DNA from: Clavibacter michiganensis
Lineage (GTDB): Bacteria; Actinomycetota; Actinomycetes; Actinomycetales; Microbacteriaceae
Length of the DNA: 64,000 nucleotides
Direction: 5' to 3'
NCBI RefSeq assembly: GCF_016907085.1
Contig: NZ_JAFBBJ010000001.1
Coordinates: 2,480,001 to 2,544,000 of the forward strand
This document shows positions 35,658-43,652 of the stretch, piece after piece (within the stretch, counting starts at the first letter, position 1; every line of letters begins with the position of its first letter). Made by a program: the position numbers and the translations under genes. The notes beneath the pieces were generated by a model, which saw only the letters and a list, made by a program, of their open reading frames with translations, ran no database searches and was not told the origin of the DNA.

Positions 35658-36056
35658 GTGACCTGGCCCGCGCTGCACATCACCCGATCCGTCGACGCCG
35701 ACGTCGCGTCCGTCGTGGCCGTCGCGGGGGATCCGGCCCGGCTGCCCGAGTGGGCGGCGGGCGTCAGCTCCGGGATCCGGCTCGAGGGCGGGCGCTGGCT
35801 GTCGGACTCGCCGATGGGCGCGATCGAGATCGCGTTCACGGGCCCGCGCGAGCTCGGGATCCTCGACCACGACGTGACGCTCCCCGACGGCACCGTGGTC
35901 CGCAACCCGCTGCGCGTCCTCCCGAACGACGCCGGCAGCGAGGTCGTCTTCACGCTCTTCCGGCGGCCGGGCGTCACCGACGTGTCGTTCGCGGAGGACG
36001 CGGCGCTCGTCGCGGCGGACCTCGACCGGCTCGCGGCGCTGGTGGCCGGCGGCTGA
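35658..36056 (+). CDS. SRPBCC/polyketide-cyclase-like small protein
   Basis: A 132-residue START-like domain protein (HITRSVDADVASVVAVAGDP, PARLPEWAAGV, and a long C-terminal helix). This fold binds hydrophobic ligands; function unknown. TAGCGT (35646-35651) ends six bases before the GTG start, a clear leaderless promoter. Confidence 0.78.
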   Translation: MTWPALHITRSVDADVASVVAVAGDPARLPEWAAGVSSGIRLEGGRWLSDSPMGAIEIAFTGPRELGILDHDVTLPDGTVVRNPLRVLPNDAGSEVVFTLFRRPGVTDVSFAEDAALVAADLDRLAALVAGG

Positions 36057-36084
36057 TCGGTCGGCCCGCCGCTACCGTCGACGC

Positions 36085-36651
36085 ATGCCGACCGACCGCC
36101 TCGCCGCCCCCGAGGATCGCACGTCCCGGCTCGACCTCCACCGGCCGACGGCCACCGACGCCGCCGAGGTGCACGCGATCCTCTCCGACCCCGCCGTCTG
36201 GACCCACTACCCGTCGCTGCGCGTGACCGATCCCGCGCAGACCGACCGCTTCCTCCGCACGCGCATCGAGACCTGGGAGCGCGACGGGCTCGGCACGTGG
36301 ATCGTCCGCGAGCGCGACGCCGACGCGGTCGTCGGATTCGGCGGCTGCGGCATCGCGCACGACGCCTTCTGGAACCTCGGCTACCGCTTCGCGCCCGCCG
36401 TGCACGGCCGCGGGTACGCGACCGAGATGGCGACGCGGGCGATCGCGCGGGCACGCATTCTCCGCCCTGAGCTGCCCGTCGTCGCGTACCTCGTCGCGCA
36501 CAACCGCGCGTCGGCGGCCGTGGCGGAGAAGGCCGGGCTGACGCTCGTGCACCGCGGGCCGGATCCGGGCAACCCCGACCCCGGCGTGCTGCGCCTCGTC
36601 TACGCCGACCGCGCCCTCACCGACGCGCAGCGCGACGCGACGATGCGCTGA
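36085..36651 (+). CDS. GNAT-family N-acetyltransferase (RimJ/RimL type)
   Basis: A 188-residue acetyltransferase with the acetyl-CoA motif FAPAVHGRGYATEMATRAI and the late helix HNRASAAVAEKAGL. It resembles RimJ/RimL-type enzymes that acetylate protein N-termini or small amines; substrate unknown. TACCGT (36073-36078) ends six bases before the ATG. The 3' end overlaps the convergent membrane gene by 35 bases. Confidence 0.88.
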   Translation: MPTDRLAAPEDRTSRLDLHRPTATDAAEVHAILSDPAVWTHYPSLRVTDPAQTDRFLRTRIETWERDGLGTWIVRERDADAVVGFGGCGIAHDAFWNLGYRFAPAVHGRGYATEMATRAIARARILRPELPVVAYLVAHNRASAAVAEKAGLTLVHRGPDPGNPDPGVLRLVYADRALTDAQRDATMR

Positions 36652-36913
36652 GCCCGTCCGCGACCGGCGCGCGACGGGCCCGCCACGCCCCGACCTCCGC
36701 CACGAGGATCCGCGTCCCCGCCAGCAGCACCAGCGCGACCGCGGTCATCACGATGAGCGGCGGCAGCGCGAAGCCGAGGCCGATGACCCAATGGTCCATG
36801 CCGAGCGCGGGCCAGCCCATGTCCTCGGACCGGTCGGCGATCACCAGCAGCGCGGCGAGGGCGACGAGCTCCACGGCCAGGATCCCGATGGTGATACGCG
36901 TCGCGAGCCTCAT
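36617..36913 (-). CDS. Small membrane protein of unknown function
   Basis: A 98-residue protein with two hydrophobic helices (IGILAVELVALAALLVIA and FALPPLIVMTAVALVLLAG) and a basic C-terminus. No family recognised. The gene overlaps the 3' end of the convergent GNAT gene. The start ATG has AAGGA about 10 bases upstream. Confidence 0.55.
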   Translation of the reverse strand: MRLATRITIGILAVELVALAALLVIADRSEDMGWPALGMDHWVIGLGFALPPLIVMTAVALVLLAGTRILVAEVGAWRARRAPVADGLSASSRRAARR

Positions 36914-37010
36914 GCCGTCCTTTGCCGTGTGCCGAGCCGCCACCCTCGCACGGTTCCCCCGGTCGGGGAAGGGGCGCGCCCCCGCCCGCTCCCCGCGCCA
37001 CACTGGATCC

Positions 37011-37916
37011 ATGAGCACCGCCGCCGACGCCCTCGCCCGCCTCGTCGCGAGCATCGACCGCGAGCGGCTCGGCGCGTACGGCGCCGTCGTGCGGATCGGC
37101 GACGATGAGGCCGCCCATCGCTGGCGCAGCGACGACCGCGAGAACCTGTACTCGGTGTCCAAGGGCGTGTGCGCGCTCGCCGTCGGCATGGCGGTTGATG
37201 CAGGGATCCTCGCGCTCGACACCCGCGTCCCCGAGCTTCTGCCCGACCTGGAGCTGGGCCCGGGCGTCGCCGAGGTCTCGGTCGAGCACCTCCTCACCAT
37301 GACCAGCGGGATCGACTTCGCCTGGTTCGGCGACCAGCCCGTGCCCGGCCCCGACCTCGCGCAGGCGATGCTCGGCCGGCCGAGCCGCGGTCGCGTCTTC
37401 CAGTACAGCGACGCGAGCCCCTACGTCGCCATGCGGATGCTCGCCGCCGCGGTCGGCGACGCGCGCGACTGGCTCCTGCCGCGCCTGTTCGAGCCGCTCG
37501 GCATCGACAACCCGCAGTGGCACCGCTGCCCGCTGGGCTTCGTCGTCGGCGGCAGCGGCCTGGAGCTCCGCACGGGCGAGCTCGCACGGATCGGCCGTCT
37601 CCTCCGCGACCGCGGCGCGTGGGAGGGCCGGCAGCTCGTGAGCGCGGAGTGGGTCGACCGGATGCACGGATCCTGGGTCGGCACCGGCGCCGACGACCCC
37701 GCCGCTCCCTTCGCCCGCTACGGCCTCGCGACCTGGGACGGCCCCGGCGACGCGTGGCGCCTCGACGGCCGCTACGGCCAGTACGTGCTGGTCGACGGAT
37801 CCCGCGACGCGGTCGTCACCATCACGGCCCACGAGGAGGAGCGCGACCACCGGCTCGCGGAGCTGGCGGTCGAGGCCGTGGCGGCCGTCGCGGATGCGGC
37901 GCCCGCAGTCTGCTGA
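37011..37916 (+). CDS. Serine hydrolase, beta-lactamase/penicillin-binding-protein family
   Basis: A 301-residue class C beta-lactamase-like enzyme. The SxxK nucleophile motif is SVSK (about residue 48), HLLTMTSGIDF follows, and the YxN-equivalent is YSDASPYVAMR. The region before the end has YGQYVLVDGSRDAVV. No signal peptide is seen, so it is probably a cytoplasmic esterase rather than a true beta-lactamase. CACACT (36999-37004) ends six bases before the ATG. Confidence 0.88.
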   Translation: MSTAADALARLVASIDRERLGAYGAVVRIGDDEAAHRWRSDDRENLYSVSKGVCALAVGMAVDAGILALDTRVPELLPDLELGPGVAEVSVEHLLTMTSGIDFAWFGDQPVPGPDLAQAMLGRPSRGRVFQYSDASPYVAMRMLAAAVGDARDWLLPRLFEPLGIDNPQWHRCPLGFVVGGSGLELRTGELARIGRLLRDRGAWEGRQLVSAEWVDRMHGSWVGTGADDPAAPFARYGLATWDGPGDAWRLDGRYGQYVLVDGSRDAVVTITAHEEERDHRLAELAVEAVAAVADAAPAVC

Positions 37917-38010
37917 GCGGCATGCCCTCGGCCCGGGGTCGCCGCGGCCATTTCGTCAACCCCTGAAACGGGCTTGGTAATGTAATCCGCGGTCGGCGAG
38001 GTCGGTAATG

Positions 38011-38551
38011 TCACCGGCCGTCCACAGGGCGCCACCCGCTGAGCGCCACCACCTCCGCCGCGACGTCCGCGACGGTCCGGCCGTCGGTCGCCACGCGGTG
38101 GACCGCGTCCGTCACCCCCCGCATCCAGTCGCGGCGCCGCGGCCGCGCTCCGCTCGATCGCCTCGGCGAGCCCCGACCCGATCTCGCGCCCCGCCAGCCG
38201 TGAGGCCGCCGTCGCGTCGTCGGCCGTGAGCAGTACGCCGACCGCATCCACCTCGCCGCCGAGCGCGGCCGTCAGTCCCGGCAGCTCGAGCACGCTGGCG
38301 GTGTTCGTGTAGATCACGCGCGTCCAACCGACCTCGCGGTAGTTCCGCCACATCGCTGCGAGGTTCCGCTCGGCCAGCGGGATCCCTCGCTGCCACGGCT
38401 CCGGGTGCGCCTGGTCGAGGCCGTCGCCCTCGATGAGCGCGTGCGCGATGTCCGCCGCGAGGATCCGCGACACCTCGAGCGCCACCGTGGTCGTGCCGAC
38501 GCCCGAGCGCCCGCCGAGGAAGAGCGCCCTCGTGGGGGATCCCGAGTCCAT
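38011..38551 (-). pseudogene. P-loop kinase-like gene interrupted by a +1 frameshift in a G6 tract
   Basis: The first 140 codons encode a P-loop protein (FLGGRSGVGTTTVALEV, ALIEGDGLDQAHPEPW, RVIYTNTAS) of the shikimate/gluconate-kinase-like type. The frame is then lost at six Gs (plus-strand Cs at 38115-38120). Removing one G restores RLDAGVTDAVHRVATDGR and an ending VVALSGWRPVDGR with stop at 38011. That continuation is what the family would predict. It may be a real inactivation, a slippage-prone switch or a sequencing error. The unshifted frame runs on into antisense of the serine hydrolase. Confidence 0.75.
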
Positions 38552-38596
38552 TCGGCCAGGGTCCCACGCGCGAGCCGCTCCGCGCCGCCGCCCGCG

Positions 38597-38653
38597 TTGA
38601 CACGTCCCCCGCGCCCCCGGGACAATGGGACGACGTTGCTTACAACGTTGTAA
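38597..38653 (+). promoter_or_regulatory. Strong promoter with LacI-type operator upstream of the GH51 gene
   Basis: The -35 TTGACA (38597-38602) and -10 GACAAT (38621-38626) have an 18-base spacer. Just downstream is the perfect 14-bp palindrome TTACAACGTTGTAA (38640-38653), a textbook LacI-family operator position that would block initiation. The cognate LacI protein is not adjacent; the one at 26-27 kb binds a different-looking site. Confidence 0.72.
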
Positions 38654-38721
38654 CGGCTCGGATCCACCCGGCTAGCCCGGCGTCGATCGGCCCCGCTCCC
38701 GATGAAGTGAAGGACCACTCC

Positions 38722-40245
38722 ATGACCGACGCCCGCCCCGCGGCCGACGCCCGCATCGCCATCGACCGCACCGCCGTCGTGGCCCCCGTCAACCGCCGCA
38801 CCTTCGGCTCGTTCGTCGAGCACCTCGGCCGCTGCGTCTACGACGGCATCTACGAGCCCGGCCACCCCACCGCCGACGCGGACGGCTTCCGCGGCGACGT
38901 CGTCGACCTCGTCAAGGAGCTCGGCACCAGCGCCATCCGCTACCCCGGCGGCAACTTCGTCTCCGGCTACCGCTGGGAGGACGGCGTCGGCCCCCGCGCC
39001 GAGCGCCCGAAGCGCCTCGACCTCGCCTGGCACTCGCTCGAGACGAACGAGATCGGCCTCGACGAGTTCGCTCGCTGGTGCGAGCTCACCGGCAGCGAGC
39101 TGATGATGGCCGTCAACCTCGGCACGCGCGGCGTGCTCGAGGCCCTCGACATCCTCGAGTACTCCAACCACCCGGGCGGCACGGCCCTCTCCGACCAGCG
39201 CATCGCCAACGGATCCCCCGAGCCCCACAACGTGAAGATGTGGTGCCTCGGCAACGAGATGGACGGCCCCTGGCAGGTCGGCCACATGACCGCCGACGAC
39301 TACGGCAAGCTCGCGAACCGCACCGCCGGCGCCATGAAGATGGTGGATCCCACGCTCGAGCTCGTCGCGTGCGGCAGCAGCGGATCCGGCATGCCGACCT
39401 TCGGCGAGTGGGAGCGCACCGTGCTCGAGCACGCCTACGACAACGTCGACTTCATCTCCGCACACGCCTACTACCAGGAGCGCAAGGGCGACCTCGGCAG
39501 CTTCCTCGCCTCCTCGCTCGACATGGAGTACTTCATCCGCACGGTCGTCGCGTCGGCCGACCAGGTCAAGTACCGCCGCAAGAGCGACAAGACCATCAAC
39601 ATCTCGTTCGACGAGTGGAACGTCTGGTACCTCGACGAGCACCAGGAGTCCGGCGTCATCACCGAGGGCTGGCCCTACGCGCCGCACCTGCTCGAGGACG
39701 TCTACTCGGTGGCGGACGCGGTCGTGCTCGGCAACCTCATGATCACGCTGCTCAAGCACAGCGACCGCGTCACGTCGGCCAGCCTGGCGCAGCTCGTGAA
39801 CGTGATCGCGCCGATCATGACGGAGACCGGCGGCGGCGCCTGGCGCCAGACGACGTTCTTCCCGTTCTCGGTCACGAGCCGGCTCGCGCAGGGCGAGGTG
39901 CTGAAGCCGCGCATCGACGTGGGCACGTACGAGACCGAGGTGCACGGCACCGCGCCGCTCGTCGACTCCGTCGCGACCTTCGACGAGGCCACCGGCCGCG
40001 CCGCGGTCTTCCTCGTGAACCGCAGCCTCTCGGACGCGCTCACGATCGAGGTCGACGTCGCCGGCCTCGCCGTCTCCGAGGTGCTCGAGGCCGTCGGGAT
40101 CCACGACGAGGACGTCTACGCGAAGAACACCTTCGAGGACCGCGAGCGCGTGGGCCTGACGGAGAACGCGTCCGCGACGCTCGCCGACGGCACCCTCACG
40201 ATCACGCTGCCGCCCGTGTCGTGGACGGCCGTGTCGCTCGGCTAG
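38722..40245 (+). CDS. GH51 alpha-L-arabinofuranosidase
   Basis: A 507-residue cytoplasmic enzyme. The acid/base Glu is in WCLGNEMDGPWQ and the nucleophile Glu in SFDEWNVWYLDE; RYPGGNFVSGYRWEDGVGP is a family signature. The C-terminal beta domain follows residue 400. It removes arabinofuranosyl groups from arabinoxylan or arabinan oligosaccharides. The ATG with AAGGA 8 bases upstream is preferred over a GTG five codons earlier. Regulation by a LacI protein is indicated by the operator at 38640. Confidence 0.95.
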   Translation: MTDARPAADARIAIDRTAVVAPVNRRTFGSFVEHLGRCVYDGIYEPGHPTADADGFRGDVVDLVKELGTSAIRYPGGNFVSGYRWEDGVGPRAERPKRLDLAWHSLETNEIGLDEFARWCELTGSELMMAVNLGTRGVLEALDILEYSNHPGGTALSDQRIANGSPEPHNVKMWCLGNEMDGPWQVGHMTADDYGKLANRTAGAMKMVDPTLELVACGSSGSGMPTFGEWERTVLEHAYDNVDFISAHAYYQERKGDLGSFLASSLDMEYFIRTVVASADQVKYRRKSDKTINISFDEWNVWYLDEHQESGVITEGWPYAPHLLEDVYSVADAVVLGNLMITLLKHSDRVTSASLAQLVNVIAPIMTETGGGAWRQTTFFPFSVTSRLAQGEVLKPRIDVGTYETEVHGTAPLVDSVATFDEATGRAAVFLVNRSLSDALTIEVDVAGLAVSEVLEAVGIHDEDVYAKNTFEDRERVGLTENASATLADGTLTITLPPVSWTAVSLG

Positions 40246-40265
40246 TCGCACCCCGTTCCCCCACG

Positions 40266-40298
40266 CGCCCGTCGCGCCGCACCCGCGGCCGACGGGCG
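40266..40298 (+). terminator. Possible terminator after the GH51 gene
   Basis: A 9-bp perfect stem CGCCCGTCG/CGACGGGCG with a 15-base GC-rich loop starts 20 bases after the stop. Moderate support only. Confidence 0.4.
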
Positions 40299-41049
40299 TC
40301 GTGCTAGCGGGTCTGCGCAGCACTTCGGGCTCCATGGCGCCATAGGCCATTTCACCCCGAGGGTGTCGAAGCGTGCGCGCGACGGGCGTGCTCGGCAGCG
40401 TCGAGGATGGGCGGGACGGCGAGCGTGATTCACCGGCCGATCCCTTCGCGGAACTGCGACCTGATGCCGACCTTCTCGCCGGACATGACGAGGCTTTGCC
40501 GTGCGGGTGGGCACGGGCCTCATATGGCGACTCCACGGACCATGATTCTGCCTCGCTCCCGGCTGGCCGCCCAGGTGCCATGCCCCTCATTCTGGGGCGC
40601 GGCAATAACCTTTCACTCCTCCGAGGCACGCGACGCCTGTCACCAATTCGAGGGTCATGTGAAAGTGGATGTCTCGTCCTTGGAGAGCGATGCCTCACCG
40701 GTATCGGGGATAATCGCGGTGGAGTTCGCCACCACGTCGGGCCGTTGCCGACGCGCCATACCAGATGGCCGGGGGCAGCGGAAGGCGCCTGATCACCTGG
40801 ACTTCCTGGGCCGTGCAGGACATACTCATTCACGAGTAGGCCGGGGGGTCGTGCACTTCGTGATCGCCGAATCCGCAATGGGCGCGGGGACACGGGCTCG
40901 GTACTCGGCCCCATTTTCCCATGCGTCTGACGGCGCGATGCAGAGCCGCCTCCCACGCGAATTCGTTTCGAGAGGCTCTTCCCGGGGCGGGTATTAATGC
41001 ATTAGCGTGCGGTCGTGCACAATCGTGCACGCAATCGAAGGAGAATGTT
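40299..41049. other. Gene-poor 750-base region upstream of the linaridin cluster
   Basis: No reading frame here shows coding-like composition or a recognisable domain. The GC content drops towards the precursor gene and there is no GGATCC. TATTAAT (40992-40998) or TTAGCGT (41002-41008) could be the -10 of the linaridin promoter. No convincing -35, tRNA or repeat border was seen. The segment may be the left junction of acquired DNA. Confidence 0.5.
41013..41030 (+). promoter_or_regulatory. Direct repeat TCGTGCAC, candidate operator for the linaridin precursor
   Basis: TCGTGCAC occurs at 41013-41020 and again at 41023-41030, one helical turn (10 bp) apart; each contains the palindrome GTGCAC. 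The pair lies 20 bases before the precursor ATG, between the likely -10 and the GAAGGAG ribosome-binding site. No regulator gene is in the cluster, so a trans-acting factor would be needed. Binding is inference. Confidence 0.45.
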
Positions 41050-41214
41050 ATGCGCAACGAAACCCTCGAAGTACAGGACTTCGCCAACCAGATGCTGCGG
41101 ACGGCGGAGCCGGGGCTTCGCAACGACGTGGGCACGCCGGCCATGACGACACCCGCCTTCGTGACGGCGGCGCAGTTCGTCGTCCAGGGAAGCACGATCT
41201 GCCTGATCTGCTGA
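41050..41214 (+). CDS. Linaridin precursor peptide, cypemycin-like (CypA-type)
   Basis: A 54-residue peptide with an excellent ribosome-binding site (GAAGGAG). The leader carries [20 protein letters not shown] and the pre-core motif TPAM, matching the cypemycin precursor style. The predicted 22-residue core starts TTPAFVTAA and ends [13 protein letters not shown]; cypemycin ends QFVIQGSTICLVC. Cys19 and Cys22 of the core should give the aminovinyl-cysteine ring. Thr1, Thr2, Thr7 and Thr17 are candidates for dehydrobutyrine. Core position 1 is Thr instead of the N,N-dimethylated Ala of cypemycin. The leader/core boundary is inferred by alignment from memory. Confidence 0.93.
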   Translation: MRNETLEVQDFANQMLRTAEPGLRNDVGTPAMTTPAFVTAAQFVVQGSTICLIC

Positions 41215-41231
41215 TCATCTGAAACAGGCAT

Positions 41232-41263
41232 CGCCGGAGCATCCGCATCCGGATGCTCCGGCG
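41232..41263 (+). terminator. Attenuator-type hairpin between precursor and modification genes
   Basis: A perfect 13-bp stem CGCCGGAGCATCC/GGATGCTCCGGCG with a 6-base loop begins 17 bases after the precursor stop, without a U-tract. Hairpins in this place let RiPP operons make far more precursor mRNA than enzyme mRNA, by partial termination or by protecting the 3' end. Confidence 0.7.
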
Positions 41264-41320
41264 GTGCTGCAGGCGGGACGCGTCGATGGGGGGAGAGGTC
41301 GTTTGAAGGAGAATCAACTC

Positions 41321-43096
41321 GTGAACAGAATTCACGGAGGCCGTCCTGATGCAAGCCGGGTTCGGCGGGCGGCACTGGACGCCACCTTCGCCCCCATCGC
41401 CGTCGGTCAGATCCTGGCATCGATCGAGGCCCTCACCCTCGGGCGCCTCTACAGGCCGAACGGACTTCTCCGGGGTGTCGCCGCCCAGTCAGTCGAGCCC
41501 GGCACCCTCAAGCACCGTCTGCTCGTGCTGCTGGACTCCGCCAGGACGCCACCCGTCCTCGCTACCGTCACGCTCGTCGCCTCGAGCGCGCTCCTCCTCG
41601 CGGGAGGCCGACGACGTACGCAGATCGCAGCCTCCACCGTCATCGCAGTGTGCAACAGATTGGGCGAGATGCGCACGCCCTACGGCCGCGATGGTGCGGA
41701 TCAGATGACGGCCGTCATAACCCAATACCGTGTCGTGTCGGCTCTCATTCCCGGCCACGACCGCTCCGATGACATCTTCCTGCGAGCCCTCAACGTGCAA
41801 GCCGGTGTGAGCTACTTCGTCTCGGGCGCCGCCAAGCTGTTCGGCTCCAGTTGGATACAGGGGGACGCTCTCGGCGAGATCCTCCAGACCGAGGCCTACG
41901 GTCGAGGGCCAGCGGCCGCCGTCCTGCGCAAGCACCCCTCCATCGCGCGTCTGGCCACGTGGGTCACGCCGCTGTGGGAGGTGGGCTTCCTCTTCATCTA
42001 CGCCCTCCCTCCCGCGGGAGCGCGGATCGCGCTCCTCGCCGTCAAGGCCTTCCATGTCGGCGTGGCTGCGGTCATGGAATTGCCACGATTCATCTGGGGC
42101 TTCGCGGGTTCGCACGGATCGGTGCAGTACGTCATCGACATGCGGGCCATCACGGGAGCCCGCGCGACCGCCTTCGAACGCGGCGTGCTGACCGCAGCAT
42201 CAGCGGTCACCTGCGTCAGCGCCGTCTACGCGGCGTCCTTGCGTCAACTCGACAAGGAGCGGCGCCGCGGCTTGAAGGGCACATCGGCCCTTGAGCTCGG
42301 CGGCGGCGTCGTCGAGTACCGTGCCCTCTCGCCGAGCGATCCCGCCGTCGACCCGTCGACGGCCCCCATCGTCGTGCTCGAAGCAGGGCTGGGCAGCCCA
42401 CTCGATGCCTGGTCCTGGGTAGCCGAAGACCTCGGCCGCACCTGCCATGTCATCGCGTACCACCGGCGAGGGTACGGCCTGACGACTGCCTCTGCAGGGC
42501 CCGCATCGTCGGTCGCCGCCCTCCTCGCCGTAGTCCCGTCTCAGGGCCCCGTCGTCGGCGTGTCACACTCCATCGGAGTCTTCCCCCTGGCGACATACGC
42601 GACGGAGCTGCGGAACGGCAAAGGGCTCGACGCGCTGGTGGTGGTAGACGGTACTGACGCCGATCTGTTCATCGCGGATAGGCAGGACCGTCGGAAGATC
42701 GGGTCGTTCCTGCAGTCCCAGCTCGGATCGATGTTCCTGGCCATCACGGGCATCTACAACTTCGTTCCCAGTGCCGTATCCCGGCAGAGCGCGTATGCGC
42801 CGGACGACCAGGGCGGCGTGGTCCAATTCACCTTCTCTCCGAGGAATGTCCTTCAAGCGACCCGAGAGTACTTCGAAGTCACCCCGACCGGCTCAAGCGA
42901 GACTCTCCGCGCTGTACCCGTCCGCCGCCTCGTCGGATCGACGGAGAACTCGCAGCAGCAGGAGGACCTCGCGCTTCGCTTGGATGCGGCGTACACGCTC
43001 CTGTCGGGATCATCTCATCGCTCCATACTCGGTCGCCGGGAGTACGCGGCCCAGGTCGCGGCGATAGTGCGGGGGGCTGTCGATGACATCGAATAG
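41321..43096 (+). CDS. CypH-like linaridin biosynthesis protein (membrane domain fused to alpha/beta hydrolase)
   Basis: About 591 residues. The N-terminal 300 residues hold several membrane helices (for example WVTPLWEVGFLFIYALP) plus VSYFVSGAAKLFGSSWIQG, reminiscent of HTTM/DoxX-type membrane domains. The C-terminal 280 residues are an alpha/beta hydrolase: LEAGLGSPLDAWSWVAEDL, HRRGYGLTTAS, nucleophile Ser415 in VGVSHSIGVFPL and a late His in SGSSHRSIL. In the cypemycin cluster the equivalent protein works with CypL in linaridin-specific maturation. The GTG at 41321 (AAGGAG nine bases before) is preferred; TTG at 41303 is an alternative. Confidence 0.85.
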   Translation: MNRIHGGRPDASRVRRAALDATFAPIAVGQILASIEALTLGRLYRPNGLLRGVAAQSVEPGTLKHRLLVLLDSARTPPVLATVTLVASSALLLAGGRRRTQIAASTVIAVCNRLGEMRTPYGRDGADQMTAVITQYRVVSALIPGHDRSDDIFLRALNVQAGVSYFVSGAAKLFGSSWIQGDALGEILQTEAYGRGPAAAVLRKHPSIARLATWVTPLWEVGFLFIYALPPAGARIALLAVKAFHVGVAAVMELPRFIWGFAGSHGSVQYVIDMRAITGARATAFERGVLTAASAVTCVSAVYAASLRQLDKERRRGLKGTSALELGGGVVEYRALSPSDPAVDPSTAPIVVLEAGLGSPLDAWSWVAEDLGRTCHVIAYHRRGYGLTTASAGPASSVAALLAVVPSQGPVVGVSHSIGVFPLATYATELRNGKGLDALVVVDGTDADLFIADRQDRRKIGSFLQSQLGSMFLAITGIYNFVPSAVSRQSAYAPDDQGGVVQFTFSPRNVLQATREYFEVTPTGSSETLRAVPVRRLVGSTENSQQQEDLALRLDAAYTLLSGSSHRSILGRREYAAQVAAIVRGAVDDIE

Positions 43097-43652
43097 AGCG
43101 GCCAAGCTGGCCGGAGGCGCCGCTGCGGCTGCTCTGTCCGTCCATGTGATCGCGACGATCCTGCAGAACACGCCGGATTCGTTCAACTTGGACCTGCGTC
43201 GATACGTGGGCGGCTGGACCATTCCCGGTTGGCGATTCTTCGCTCCCAATCCGGGGATCCACAACGTGCACCTTCTCGTCAGGACGAGCGATGACATCGC
43301 TGGCGGAGACGTCCAGACCACCTGGCGTGACGTCACCCCCAGCGTGCCCCACGGTTGGTCCAACCTCATCATCAATCCGCAGAGCCGCGGTCCGAAAGCG
43401 CTCTTCGATGCGATGCAGCAATTGACCGTCATGGGCGCGAACTTCACGACGCTCGAGTGGATCAGGATCAGCCTCCCGTACATCTTGGTATCGGACGCGA
43501 CGCGGGGGATCCTCCACTCCTCGGGCTTCACCGCCTTCCAGTTCTTGCTGATGAACTATCAACCGTCCGCCCCCGACGGGAAGCGGATGCTTCCTGTCCT
43601 CATCTCCGAGTGGATGCCCATCGCATCCGAGGAGCGGAGTCGAGAGTCGTGA
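43083..43652 (+). CDS. CypL-like linaridin biosynthesis protein
   Basis: A 189-residue protein with an N-terminal membrane helix (KLAGGAAAAALSVHVIATIL) and the segment GGWTIPGWRFFAPNPGIHN, then no recognisable general domain. Size, membrane anchor and position directly after the CypH-like gene fit CypL/LinL, the second linaridin-specific protein. It overlaps the CypH-like gene by 14 bases and the decarboxylase start by four (GTGA). It is probably needed for dehydration and/or epimerisation of the core at the membrane; the exact chemistry is not shown by sequence. Confidence 0.8.
   Translation: MTSNRAAKLAGGAAAAALSVHVIATILQNTPDSFNLDLRRYVGGWTIPGWRFFAPNPGIHNVHLLVRTSDDIAGGDVQTTWRDVTPSVPHGWSNLIINPQSRGPKALFDAMQQLTVMGANFTTLEWIRISLPYILVSDATRGILHSSGFTAFQFLLMNYQPSAPDGKRMLPVLISEWMPIASEERSRES

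Noticed and set aside
37011..37916. True beta-lactamase (antibiotic resistance) reading of the SVSK serine hydrolase
   Set aside because: There is no signal peptide and the overall pattern is of the esterase/DD-peptidase-like family. Resistance cannot be inferred.
40407..40997. 196-codon plus-strand frame before the linaridin precursor
   Set aside because: No ribosome-binding site, no domain and irregular codon use. It lies in a gene-poor, lower-GC region and runs into the probable promoter.
41264..41320. Upstream GTG start for the CypH-like protein
   Set aside because: It lies at the end of the hairpin stem with no ribosome-binding site. GTG at 41321 has AAGGAG at good spacing.
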